Positions 9,101 to 16,717 of a stretch of DNA of 64,000 bases are shown here, in pieces. Made by a program: the position numbers and the translations under genes. The DNA lies in NCBI RefSeq assembly GCF_007744255.1, contig NZ_CP036267.1, positions 5,592,001-5,656,000 on the forward strand, in the 5' to 3' direction. The notes under the pieces were generated by a model that saw only the letters and a program-made list of their open reading frames with translations, made no database searches and was not told the DNA's origin. Origin of the DNA: Thalassoglobus polymorphus. GTDB taxonomy: Bacteria; Planctomycetota; Planctomycetia; Planctomycetales; Planctomycetaceae. How positions within the stretch are numbered: position 1 is the stretch's first letter; each line of letters begins with the position of its first letter.

Positions 9101-9810
9101 TCCAGGCTGCTCCGGCATCACTGGGAGACAGGGTGGTCTTGCCGCTGAACGGACGATTGCATGTCGTCCGACTCTCCGGACAATCAGCCGTTCAGGATTA
9201 CCTGCTGCCGACTGGTGAAGAACATGAATGGAAGTCGTTAGCCGCCGTCGGTGATGATCAATTAGTGGCAGTCACAAAGAAGGGCCTTGCGATTCTACTG
9301 AAAATCCAACCGACACCACGCCCCCATTTAGCAGAGGTCGCGAAACTGGAATTAGGCGCAGCCGTCCTCACCGACGTCGCTGCGACTGAGAGTATGATCG
9401 CAATCGCAGATGCATCGAAAAAATTAACACTGTTCGACACAGTTCGGCTTGACCCGATCGCTTCACGAACATTTTCGCAACCGATTACTTCCACTCCGCA
9501 ACTGGTCGACAACGTCGTTTACGCAGAAGCGGGAAGTAAACAATTTCATGCAATGAAGCCGGACGATCTCTCAGACCTGTTCACATCACCACTCAAATCT
9601 GTTTCGGTGACCGGAATTGCCAAAAGCGGACCGAAGTTGATCGTTGCACAGCAGAACGGAATCGTGAGTGAAATGAACCCGGAAACAGGTGAAATAACGA
9701 AAGAACACAACTTAAGGTCCGTATTGAGTGCCGGGCCACTTCACATTGGCGACGAACTGTTTGTCATCACAATCGATGGCACAATGTTCCGTCTGGACAT
9801 CACCAAGTAA
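6145..9810 (+). CDS. FHA-domain membrane protein with helical repeats and a PQQ-like beta-propeller
   Basis: A 1221-residue protein not tied to a named family. Residues 1-95 read as a forkhead-associated fold: the glycine at LTIGSHTSTDI, the histidine in MHCRI and the NG pair in IEVNGNL align with the FHA core, although the usual phosphothreonine-contacting Arg and Ser appear replaced. A long acidic then Lys/Pro-rich linker (about 110-260) follows, then one membrane helix (about 266-290), a helical TPR-like portion (about 292-540), and a large beta-rich portion (about 545-1221) with recurring blades such as DFVTGEPIWRRV, TGQLIWKQQ and DLATGLIAGQL, typical of PQQ-like propellers. The FHA part is cytoplasmic and the propeller periplasmic. 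It lies 193 bases after the zinc-ribbon ExbD in the same direction. It may link phosphorylation signals inside the cell to the envelope machine. Confidence 0.75.
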   Translation: MAFLEIVHISGEVDQMKLSKQQPLTIGSHTSTDITIDEDSVEIMHCRISWGKGGYEAVAAGTEPIEVNGNLVQRTLLKAGDTLRFGSVDIRYRDNKEDGHNAVEDEHQEERGLKPLSEEIPVPRTPSQKASPEVDEINEDDLIEDDLEILDDDDDVSPGGVDIASGLAALAAAESQGSGKSSRKKKPKSKSKPKQKPKAEGQSKQPASKPSTTAAAKEKAAPESPEPSSAPKPAEISREDDQLSPRLREAMRNRQRRPGEEDPFRSPLVLALTGGAAALMLTGAIFYFIASRQTAQQQFDQANALYEESKFQPAIEEFQKFAAAYPRLDLTVKAKTLAGLARVRKEIDVAAPKFEEGLTQLRLFIRENSDRDDEFEALHPEIVTHARTISLEAAQAAGKQHNADLLKISREARTILNTYAPKDNPPKETLDQIENALRASEAEILKNDVYKDHVDRMSKALANEDPAKTHPLEALKIRRDLLVRYPQNSPNDRGGFARDKKVVELFNKALTLEQKKVVESKNDIEAVVEDDETTAVPLTLVFHGRTRTDEVSVGKSVIVLAKDCCYGVDFVTGEPIWRRVIGFDTPFFPIQESQLPSVILFDTNNLELVRLNQTTGQLIWKQQLNDFVTGRPLLVDNTIYVSTESGRFLAVDLATGLIAGQLNFSQPISSCVELEDEQHLFLAGNEEVCYTISKRPLACVKVSYLGQQPASVDSPLLEMGPYVLMIENKTNSARLRLMNVAKADEPATEVASAVIGSRVIDDPVIRGRNLFVPATGELIYAFSVSDDPGQPPLTTGPIFDGQGSKGDSINLLTGPNGQVWMATDALNRLQLSTDSLQPDGSPAAPGVATQPLQMVSGYLLNARRRAYTDAVTFTRTNRDDMTSDWQVVLGGELLAITGSTGDSINIAAINEAGQAFKIGSRQLSGGKFVTDASVRLPLHQDLETPLVGAKISGNRIAVACGNPEPRLWIINAAGQIEGSPRIPEPVQAAPASLGDRVVLPLNGRLHVVRLSGQSAVQDYLLPTGEEHEWKSLAAVGDDQLVAVTKKGLAILLKIQPTPRPHLAEVAKLELGAAVLTDVAATESMIAIADASKKLTLFDTVRLDPIASRTFSQPITSTPQLVDNVVYAEAGSKQFHAMKPDDLSDLFTSPLKSVSVTGIAKSGPKLIVAQQNGIVSEMNPETGEITKEHNLRSVLSAGPLHIGDELFVITIDGTMFRLDITK

Positions 9811-9920
9811 ACCGAACTGACTCCAAACTTCGCATTCGACGCTCCTGAAACCGCTGTGATCCAGTGCAATGACAATTACTCACCCAGACTTTGGCTGAGC
9901 GAATTAGAGCTAAGCAATCA

Positions 9921-12317
9921 ATGAAAGTTCTTCAGTTTTCAATTTGTTTATTCATCCTGCTGGCAACGGCTGCACATGCGCAGCCGCCAGAGGAAGAAGA
10001 GCTTCCAACTATCGATGAGATGGTACTGCCCACAGTCCAGCAACTCCTCAACGATACAGAAGTCGATTGGATCGAGCTGAACACTGGCGGAGTCCTGACT
10101 GTGGAATCGATTGTTCCTCGCCCGGACACACTTGAGATTCGTCAAACAGAAATCGAAGAGCTGGAGAAAGTTCGCAACAAAACGCCTGCCAACCAACGAG
10201 AAGAAATCGCGAAAAAACTCGACGAGATGCGGCACCTGTATGTCTCTCTACCAGACGTCCAGGGAAACCCTGAGTTTCGAGTCCCGCTGAAGCGAGTCGT
10301 GAAGATTATTCACCACGAAGACTTAATGTTGCGGCGAATTCATAAGCTGCTCGAAGAAAACAAAATTGATCCCGCACTCGAACTGATGAATCGCCTCCGT
10401 CGCAATTGGGACGTCTGGCCCGGCATGGACGAAACGCATCTGCAAATTATTTTCACCGATGCGAAATATCGAATCGGAAAAGGGGATGCTGCAACGAGCC
10501 TGATGTTGCTGAACGAGGTTTATCAGGCGGATAAAAATTATCCCGGACTGCGTACACAATCCGGATATGCAGTCCAACAACTCGTTGAGAAAGCACTTGC
10601 AGATTCTGACTACACACGGGCACAGTTCTACCTGAATTGGCTGCGACAACGGTTCTCCAACCACGATATTTACAACACCTTCAGTGCTCAGCTCATCGAA
10701 AAAACAGACGAACTGGTCGAGCAAGCCAACAGTGCAAGTTCGAGCGGAGATTTCAAGAAAGCATCCGAACTGATTTCGTCAGCTGCAGAAATTTGGCCGC
10801 TCGCGCCCAGCCTTAAAGGATCACACCGAACTCACACGGAACGGTTTCAACAACTGAAAGTCGGTGTTGTCGATTTGCCAGGAAAGTCTGACGCCTACTT
10901 TGCTCTCTCCCCGGCGGATCTACGCAAGCAACGACTCACTCGGCTCAATCTTTTTGAACTCGAACGACTACGAGACGGAACGGCATATTATCGAACTCGA
11001 TTTTTCGATGAATGGGAGCCGACTGACCTCGGACGCGAAATGCGATTCACGCTCAAACAATTTCGTCAGCCGTACGAAATGCAAGCTGTCGTCACCACAG
11101 CCGATATTGTTCCGCTCCTCATTAATCGATTAACACCCAGTCATCCTGCGTATGATGAACGACTCAGCTCGTATGTTGAATCGATTGAGGTCCACTCGCC
11201 AACCGAATTTTCACTGAGTTTCCGCCGGGTTCCTCCACGAATCGAACCCCTGCTGGCAAACATTTCCGTCTCTGCAACGGATGAAACGACCTTGTCTGAG
11301 GATCTCAGCGATCCGGGTGGATTCCAGGTCTTGAAGCAAGATGACAACTCAATCTCCTACAACAGGAAGATTGAACAGCCGGACGGACTTCCGAAATATC
11401 ACATCGCTGAGTTGATCGAAATACGATACGATTCTTATGAAAAAGCGGCACAAGCTCTCACTCGTGGTGAGATCTCAATGATCCCTGATTTGCCAGACTG
11501 GATCATCCGCAGGATGCAAAACGACGAAGAATTCATGAAGAAATTCTTCATTTTACCGTACCAGCTTCCCGAGACTCACCTCCTCCAGTTCAACCCAGCC
11601 AGCAAACCCGTCCGCAACCGCGAGCTGCGAACCGCCTTGGCTTATGCGGTCGACCGGGAGACCTTGCTCCGAGAGATCGTTCTTCGCGATCCTAAAGCAC
11701 TCAACGGAAAGGTGGTCACGACTCCGTTTCTTTCCTCTAATCCCGGTCGCAACATATTAGTTGAACCTCGCCGCTACGATCTTTCAGCTGCACTGGCCAT
11801 GCTGCTTGCCTCAAGAAAGCAACTCAAAGATGGAATTCCTCCACTCACAATGATTGTCGCCCCTGGGCCGACAGCCGAGAAAACAGCTCAAGAGATTGCA
11901 GCTGTCTGGAAGAAAATCGGAATCGATATCACACTGGTGTATGCTCATGAACCCCGTCCAGAAAAGTGGGACATCATTTACCGCTCGGTGCAAATGGTCG
12001 AACCACTCGTCGACATCTGGCCCTTCCTGACCATTGAAGAGCGCGCCCGACTCGACGACTTACGCGACTACCCTGACTGGCTGAAACAAGAGCTCATTCA
12101 ACTTGATCGCACTAGTGAGCAAAGCCGAGCCATTTCCGCACTACAGGTCTTGCATCGTCATCTCTGGAGCGACACAGCTGTCTTCCCGCTTTGGGAACTT
12201 CAGAGATATGCGGTCATTCGCAAAAACATTCAAGGTTATCCTAAAACGCTCATGCACTGTTACGATCAAATCGACCGTTGGTCCGTTGATTCCTGGTACC
12301 AGACGGAGTTGCCATGA
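9921..12317 (+). CDS. Exported solute-binding-type protein (ABC family 5) with long N-terminal extension
   Basis: About 798 residues. ATG 9921 starts a clear signal peptide (hydrophobic core FSICLFILLATAA, cleavage near AHA-Q); an upstream TTG at 9891 only adds residues before it. Residues about 30-330 are helical and repeat-like and match no family I recognise. From about 340 onward the protein resembles the peptide/nickel-binding SBP_bac_5 fold: an ELRTALAYAVDRETLLREI segment (the conserved part around the AIDR-type loop), a C-terminal lobe with EEIA-type helices and a final WYQTELP. No ABC permease or ATPase gene accompanies it, so it may act as a ligand-binding component of this operon rather than in transport. 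Its stop overlaps the next start (ATGA at 12314). Confidence 0.72.
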   Translation: MKVLQFSICLFILLATAAHAQPPEEEELPTIDEMVLPTVQQLLNDTEVDWIELNTGGVLTVESIVPRPDTLEIRQTEIEELEKVRNKTPANQREEIAKKLDEMRHLYVSLPDVQGNPEFRVPLKRVVKIIHHEDLMLRRIHKLLEENKIDPALELMNRLRRNWDVWPGMDETHLQIIFTDAKYRIGKGDAATSLMLLNEVYQADKNYPGLRTQSGYAVQQLVEKALADSDYTRAQFYLNWLRQRFSNHDIYNTFSAQLIEKTDELVEQANSASSSGDFKKASELISSAAEIWPLAPSLKGSHRTHTERFQQLKVGVVDLPGKSDAYFALSPADLRKQRLTRLNLFELERLRDGTAYYRTRFFDEWEPTDLGREMRFTLKQFRQPYEMQAVVTTADIVPLLINRLTPSHPAYDERLSSYVESIEVHSPTEFSLSFRRVPPRIEPLLANISVSATDETTLSEDLSDPGGFQVLKQDDNSISYNRKIEQPDGLPKYHIAELIEIRYDSYEKAAQALTRGEISMIPDLPDWIIRRMQNDEEFMKKFFILPYQLPETHLLQFNPASKPVRNRELRTALAYAVDRETLLREIVLRDPKALNGKVVTTPFLSSNPGRNILVEPRRYDLSAALAMLLASRKQLKDGIPPLTMIVAPGPTAEKTAQEIAAVWKKIGIDITLVYAHEPRPEKWDIIYRSVQMVEPLVDIWPFLTIEERARLDDLRDYPDWLKQELIQLDRTSEQSRAISALQVLHRHLWSDTAVFPLWELQRYAVIRKNIQGYPKTLMHCYDQIDRWSVDSWYQTELP

Positions 12318-13900
12318 TTCACGCCTTCAGGAGTGTCAGACTATTCCTTACGCCTCTGTTCGCAATCTTCCTGATTGCGAATGGATTCTCACCTGTGGCT
12401 GCGCAGGAAAAAGCACCTGCCACAGAGAAGGCCAAGCCTGCTGCTTCCATAAAAACTGAAGCAGCCAATGAAGAAGCCAAACCTGTTGCGGAAGCGAAAG
12501 ACAAAAAAGATGAGAAGCAGGAAGTCGTTGTCCCTCCACCTCCGACCCCGGAAATACTGAAGCCGTATCGCGTGCGGGTGATCGTTTCATTCGAAGCCGA
12601 TCCCATGCTTCCAGCAACGATGCATTCGAGAACGTTGACCTCCCTGAAAGGTCATTTGCAGGCTCAGTACCATCAAATGTGGGAATTAGACGTCAAACAA
12701 GGACAAGAAACGTCCTGGATTTCTGATGTTCAACTCAAAGCATTCCCACACAATTGGGCCCCCGAGGACTTTCTGGAATCGGAATATGACAAAATCTTCC
12801 TGGCCACACTGTCATACCAGGAAAAACGATACACCGCTCTCGTAAGAGAATGGGACGCAAGCTCGCGAACCTTGGGAAGTTTACACACAGCCACGATTTC
12901 AGACCGAAGAGAATTTGTGGCCACACTGGGAGAAGGCATTTCAGAAGCGTTTCGACCACTCGCTGAACTGGAAGTGGTGAACGACGAGAAAATCGAGTTC
13001 CTGGTCCGAGGCGGAGAATTCCTTCCGCGAAATCAAAACATGCAGCAGTTTCAGGTCGGTGATTATCTCGTTCCCTACCTGCGGTATCTGAATCGAAAAC
13101 GCGAAGTCCAGAAGATTCAGGAACTCCCCTGGACCTACATGAAAGTCGAATCCGTAGAGCGAAGTCGGATCAGCCTTTCTGTCACTTCTGCGTTTGGAAA
13201 TCCGATCGCAGGCAAACGTCGGCGTGTGGAAATCATGGCGATGCGTATTCGTCCCCACCTTGATGCGACTGAAATCATGATCTACCCACGAGGAGAAAAG
13301 CAGAATCCTCTTGTGGGGTATCGCTGTGAAGTGATGGACCGCTTCCCCTCAAAGGATGACCCTGTCGAGGACCGTTTAAAACTCGAAACGGACCGACGAG
13401 GAATCGTCACTGTCCCGGTCGTGGAGAAATCTCCTCTGCAATTTTTATACGTCCACAGCGGACAGGCTTTACTCGCAAAAGTCCCCTTCATTCCGGGGTA
13501 TTCTCCATTGCTCGAAGTCGAAGTCCCTGACGACACCGCGCGGCTCAGCGTTGAGGGTGAAGTCGCACTGCTGCAAAGTGAACTCATCGACATCATCGCA
13601 ACGCGTGAAGTATTGATGGCGAGAACGCGTGTGGCTGCGAAAGCAAAACGATGGGATGATGTCGGAAAATTCCTGGCGCAACTTCAAGGCCTGCCAACAC
13701 AGGAACAATTCGTCGGAAGAATCGATTCCTTACAGGTCCGTGCCGTTCAGAAAGCGAAGATTGCTCGAGATCGTGTCGCTGAAATTCGCGTCAAACGCCT
13801 TTGCGATGGAATCTCCGACGCTGCAACAAAACATCTGGACCCATTCCGCATCGCAGAATTCCGTCGAGAAATGAACGAAGACCGCCAGAACAGCAAGTGA
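12314..13900 (+). CDS. Exported protein of unknown function, translationally coupled
   Basis: A 528-residue protein not recognised. The N-terminus is a signal peptide (core LFLTPLFAIFLIANGF, cleavage near VAA-Q), followed by an Ala/Lys/Glu-rich linker (about 33-70) and a proline run before a folded region. The middle is mixed alpha/beta; the last 120 residues are helical and rich in Arg, Lys and Glu. No catalytic motif was found. It begins in the ATGA overlap with the preceding solute-binding-type gene, strong evidence of translational coupling, and it is the last gene before a repeat element and the convergent kinase gene, so it probably ends the operon that starts near 3096. Confidence 0.65.
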   Translation: MIHAFRSVRLFLTPLFAIFLIANGFSPVAAQEKAPATEKAKPAASIKTEAANEEAKPVAEAKDKKDEKQEVVVPPPPTPEILKPYRVRVIVSFEADPMLPATMHSRTLTSLKGHLQAQYHQMWELDVKQGQETSWISDVQLKAFPHNWAPEDFLESEYDKIFLATLSYQEKRYTALVREWDASSRTLGSLHTATISDRREFVATLGEGISEAFRPLAELEVVNDEKIEFLVRGGEFLPRNQNMQQFQVGDYLVPYLRYLNRKREVQKIQELPWTYMKVESVERSRISLSVTSAFGNPIAGKRRRVEIMAMRIRPHLDATEIMIYPRGEKQNPLVGYRCEVMDRFPSKDDPVEDRLKLETDRRGIVTVPVVEKSPLQFLYVHSGQALLAKVPFIPGYSPLLEVEVPDDTARLSVEGEVALLQSELIDIIATREVLMARTRVAAKAKRWDDVGKFLAQLQGLPTQEQFVGRIDSLQVRAVQKAKIARDRVAEIRVKRLCDGISDAATKHLDPFRIAEFRREMNEDRQNSK

Positions 13901-13910
13901 TGGCAATCAG

Positions 13911-14018
13911 CTTCTACAGCAGCTTTCGAATTGGAGTCCGGACTCTGCCTCGTGGCGAACAGCATTTTTACTAGAGGAATGCGTTCTTCACGGGCACACG
14001 GTAGAGCAAACTGCTCTA
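13911..14018 (-). repeat. Dispersed repeat, copy 1 (minus orientation)
   Basis: Read on the minus strand it starts with TAGAGCAGTTTGCTCTAC, contains GTGTGCCCGTGAAGA, then CGCCACGAGGCAGA and CCAATTCGAAAGC, and ends near GCTGTAGAAG. The same ordered blocks occur at 24702-24810. It lies between the 3' ends of the 12314-13900 gene and the convergent kinase gene. Confidence 0.8.
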
Positions 14019-14093
14019 TTCCAGAGGTTTTCGGACTGGTTCTATGAAGTCATAAAAGAGGGCGACACGTGCACAACAATGATTGAAAGCGTT

Positions 14094-15668
14094 TTACCTG
14101 TCTTTCAAGATGACTTTGATGGGCGTTCGTTTTCCCGGAGCGACTCGGAACCTCGATGTGTACAAAACACGCCCATCCCGGAGAAGTTCCAGTTTGTGAA
14201 TCTTTTCATCCGAGGGAACTTTGAGACGCGTCTCTCCTGTTGAATTGACTTTCGAGACTTCAACTCCGTCGATCACAATTTGAGTTCCGACCGCCTGAAG
14301 CTCTGAAATAGAAAGTGACAGGATCGCCTTCTCAGCTGAATCATCGCCTCGCGGAAGAAAGAGAAACATGGAGAGTATCAACATGACTCCGGCGACACTC
14401 CAGGACGCCCATTGATTCACTTTTGGGTCGGCCTTCAATTTCGTAAGCAAGGAACGTGGTCGAGCATATGAATCAGAGTCTGTATTCTGACTGGCAATAG
14501 AGACGGTATCACCCGCAAAACCGCTTGGCTGAAGAGCATCGATTGATAAAGCAGATTCCGATTGTTGAGTCCGTAAGAAAGACAGAAAGGCCTCGTTTTC
14601 AATTCGAATCTCAGAAGGTGTGATCTTCCCCGACAAACATGCTTCCAGATCTTCAATCAATTCGGTTGCTGACTGGTGCCGATCTGCGGGCTTCTTGGCG
14701 ACCAGTTTTTCAAAGATCGCCTTCAACGCCGGTGGCAACCCGTCAACTCTCTCAGAGAGGTCAGGAATCGGTTGGTCCCGATGTGCGAAAATTTTCTCAA
14801 CCGGCGTCTCACCGCGATACATCGGCCTGGCAGTTAGCAAGTAATAAAGTGTACAGCCCAATGAATAGAGATCGCTTCTCGCATCTGCATTTTTCGTATT
14901 ACGAGCCTGCTCGGGCGACATGAAGTCCACACTGCCCATGACGATCCCGCTGGCAGTCAGCCCCTTCTGCTTCTCATCGGAACCCTGCTCAACACTTGCC
15001 AGCCCCATGTCAAGAATTTTCACGACCCCTTCGGTATCAAGTAAGAGATTATGCGGTTTAATGTCTCGATGAATCACTCCCTGTCCATGGGCATACTCAA
15101 GTCCGCGGGCTGCCTGCAAAATGCATTTCACTGCTTTTTGAACACCCATCGGACCGGTAGAGCGAATGAAGAGCGAAAGATCTTTGCCCTCAACATACTC
15201 CATGACCAGAAAGTGGTAGCCTAGCGCCTCATCTGCATCGAATGCAGTGACAATGTTCACATGCGACAACCGTGCAGCTGCCTCAACTTCTTGTTGAAAC
15301 CGTTGAAGTGCTTTTTTATCTCGAATGAGTTTTGCAGCGAGAATTTTCAGCGCGACCTTTCGCTTCATGAGCCGGTGCTCTGCCAAAAACACATCCCCCA
15401 TGCCGCCAGATCCAATTTTCCGCACTAAGAGATAGTTGCCCAACACAAGCTTGTGGGCACGACCAAGAGAGATGACCGTGGCCTGAAATTTCGTAATGTG
15501 TCCAGCAGAGATCAACGCTCTGGCAAAATCTTCAAGATTGCCACATTGCGGAAGAATTGACCTGCGAATGTTATCGATCTCGGGATTTGCGATGAGTCCA
15601 CATTTTTCAATGGAATCTATAAATTCATCCGCGTCCACGAGACGACTTGCCCTTGCCCGTTGAGCCAC
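14094..15668 (-). CDS. Transmembrane serine/threonine protein kinase (PknB-like)
   Basis: A 524-residue Hanks-type kinase. Residues 1-75 form the helical N-terminal domain common in planctomycete kinases. The catalytic domain runs from about 78 to 345: glycine loop GSGGMG (86-91), catalytic Lys in VALKIL (108), HRDIKPHN (200-207), the metal-binding loop as DMG (220-222) instead of DFG, and SPEQ in place of APE. A single membrane helix (about 421-439) follows a Ser/Thr-rich juxtamembrane segment, and an extracytoplasmic beta-type domain of about 75 residues resembling PEGA repeats ends the protein. It is convergent to the FHA-containing operon, so a signalling link is possible but not shown. 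Confidence 0.93.
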   Translation of the reverse strand: MAQRARASRLVDADEFIDSIEKCGLIANPEIDNIRRSILPQCGNLEDFARALISAGHITKFQATVISLGRAHKLVLGNYLLVRKIGSGGMGDVFLAEHRLMKRKVALKILAAKLIRDKKALQRFQQEVEAAARLSHVNIVTAFDADEALGYHFLVMEYVEGKDLSLFIRSTGPMGVQKAVKCILQAARGLEYAHGQGVIHRDIKPHNLLLDTEGVVKILDMGLASVEQGSDEKQKGLTASGIVMGSVDFMSPEQARNTKNADARSDLYSLGCTLYYLLTARPMYRGETPVEKIFAHRDQPIPDLSERVDGLPPALKAIFEKLVAKKPADRHQSATELIEDLEACLSGKITPSEIRIENEAFLSFLRTQQSESALSIDALQPSGFAGDTVSIASQNTDSDSYARPRSLLTKLKADPKVNQWASWSVAGVMLILSMFLFLPRGDDSAEKAILSLSISELQAVGTQIVIDGVEVSKVNSTGETRLKVPSDEKIHKLELLRDGRVLYTSRFRVAPGKRTPIKVILKDR

Positions 15669-16291
15669 GTCGATTTTCTCCGTTGAATCCGACTTACGCT
15701 TAAAACTGTAAGTCCTTTCCCTACTTAAAGATAGAACTCTTCCCGCACTTTGTCATATCGCACGATACCCTGAGAGAGGCATCTCTTCCGGATGCATGTG
15801 ACCCTGTGCTACAATCCAAGAAGTGCGCCCCTGTCAATGAAAGTATCGTATTTTCAGCTGAGGATAAAGAAAAAACATCGAAAACCCTTAGCGAATTCCA
15901 TGTTTTCCTCTTTTCTCCAGACTGAAACACCGATATCATCCGCGCACTCAATTTGGGGTCAACAGATAAAAACTTGTCGATTACTTGAATTTTCGTGAAT
16001 CATTGAACTCGCTGAGTCCTTCACTCACAAAAAGTTGTGTTTCACTTTTCTGGTTTCGTGCGAGCGAATAAATTTCGCTTCTATCTGATCAACTTCAAAT
16101 CAAATTTGACTTTTGAATTCGCTAGACGAAATATCAATACATAATATCGCTTCGAATCTCATTGTCGCTCTCTCGGGCGATCGAGACTTCCTGGAACGCG
16201 TGACATCACTCTTGACATCGTTGACTCTTGACCAGAGCGACAAAAGATCGTTCAGAGTTTGTTAGCGTTAGTTAAATGGTACTGGCTTCTT

Positions 16292-16313
16292 AAAAGGTCG
16301 TGAGCGACCTTTT
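16292..16313 (+). promoter_or_regulatory. Hairpin in the EF-G upstream region
   Basis: Perfect 9-bp stem AAAAGGTCG / CGACCTTTT closed by a TGAG tetraloop, ending in a T run. It lies about 405 bases upstream of the EF-G start codon and may be an attenuator-like terminator or a folded piece of leader RNA. Confidence 0.5.
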
Positions 16314-16374
16314 CATACGACGGAGTTTGTCATTATGCAAAACCCCATTCGAGCAGTTCGAGGATAACTCAGGA

Positions 16375-16425
16375 CAGCTTTCAAAGCAGATTCTCAGACT
16401 GAGAATGCCGACTTTGTGAAAGCTG
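16375..16425 (+). promoter_or_regulatory. Nested hairpin in the EF-G upstream region
   Basis: Outer arms CAGCTTTCA (16375-16383) and TGAAAGCTG (16417-16425) pair perfectly; inside them ATTCTCA (16390-16396) pairs with TGAGAAT (16400-16406) around a GAC loop. The double complementarity suggests a folded RNA rather than chance. Confidence 0.5.
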
Positions 16426-16717
16426 AACCGGAGGGGATGCATGATTTGACGTGACGGTTCTCCATCTCGTTCAGATTCTATTCCAAACCACAGTCCGACT
16501 CTCCGCTTAAAGAATTCGTGACTATTGCTCACCGAGAAAATTTTCTCGAACCACCACGACACCCTCGGAACCGGTCTCCAAACAGAATCATCCTGGAAAT
16601 CTGGTCTCTGAAGACAATCACATTTCGGAGTTGGTCTCCGATAATTAGCTGTTGGAGGAGATTCCTCCTCAAGACACAAACGTTCTCCACTTAGTTTCCT
16701 CTTACCATGGTGTGACC

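Larger units (their letters stand above)
15669..16717. other. Long intergenic region with the 5' leader of the EF-G gene
   Basis: About 1 kb between the divergent kinase and EF-G genes. No coding frame is credible. The left half is A/T-rich and featureless to my reading. The right half holds the hairpins listed separately at 16292-16313 and 16375-16425, three GGTCTC words (within about 16574-16640) and a short palindrome GGAGGAGATTCCTCC at about 16653-16667, some 50 bases before the EF-G ATG. It could be a structured, regulated mRNA leader; the transcription start is unknown. Confidence 0.5.

Noticed and set aside
14094-15668. DMG instead of DFG as a sign of an inactive kinase
   Set aside because: DMG loops are common in planctomycete kinases, and all other catalytic residues are present.
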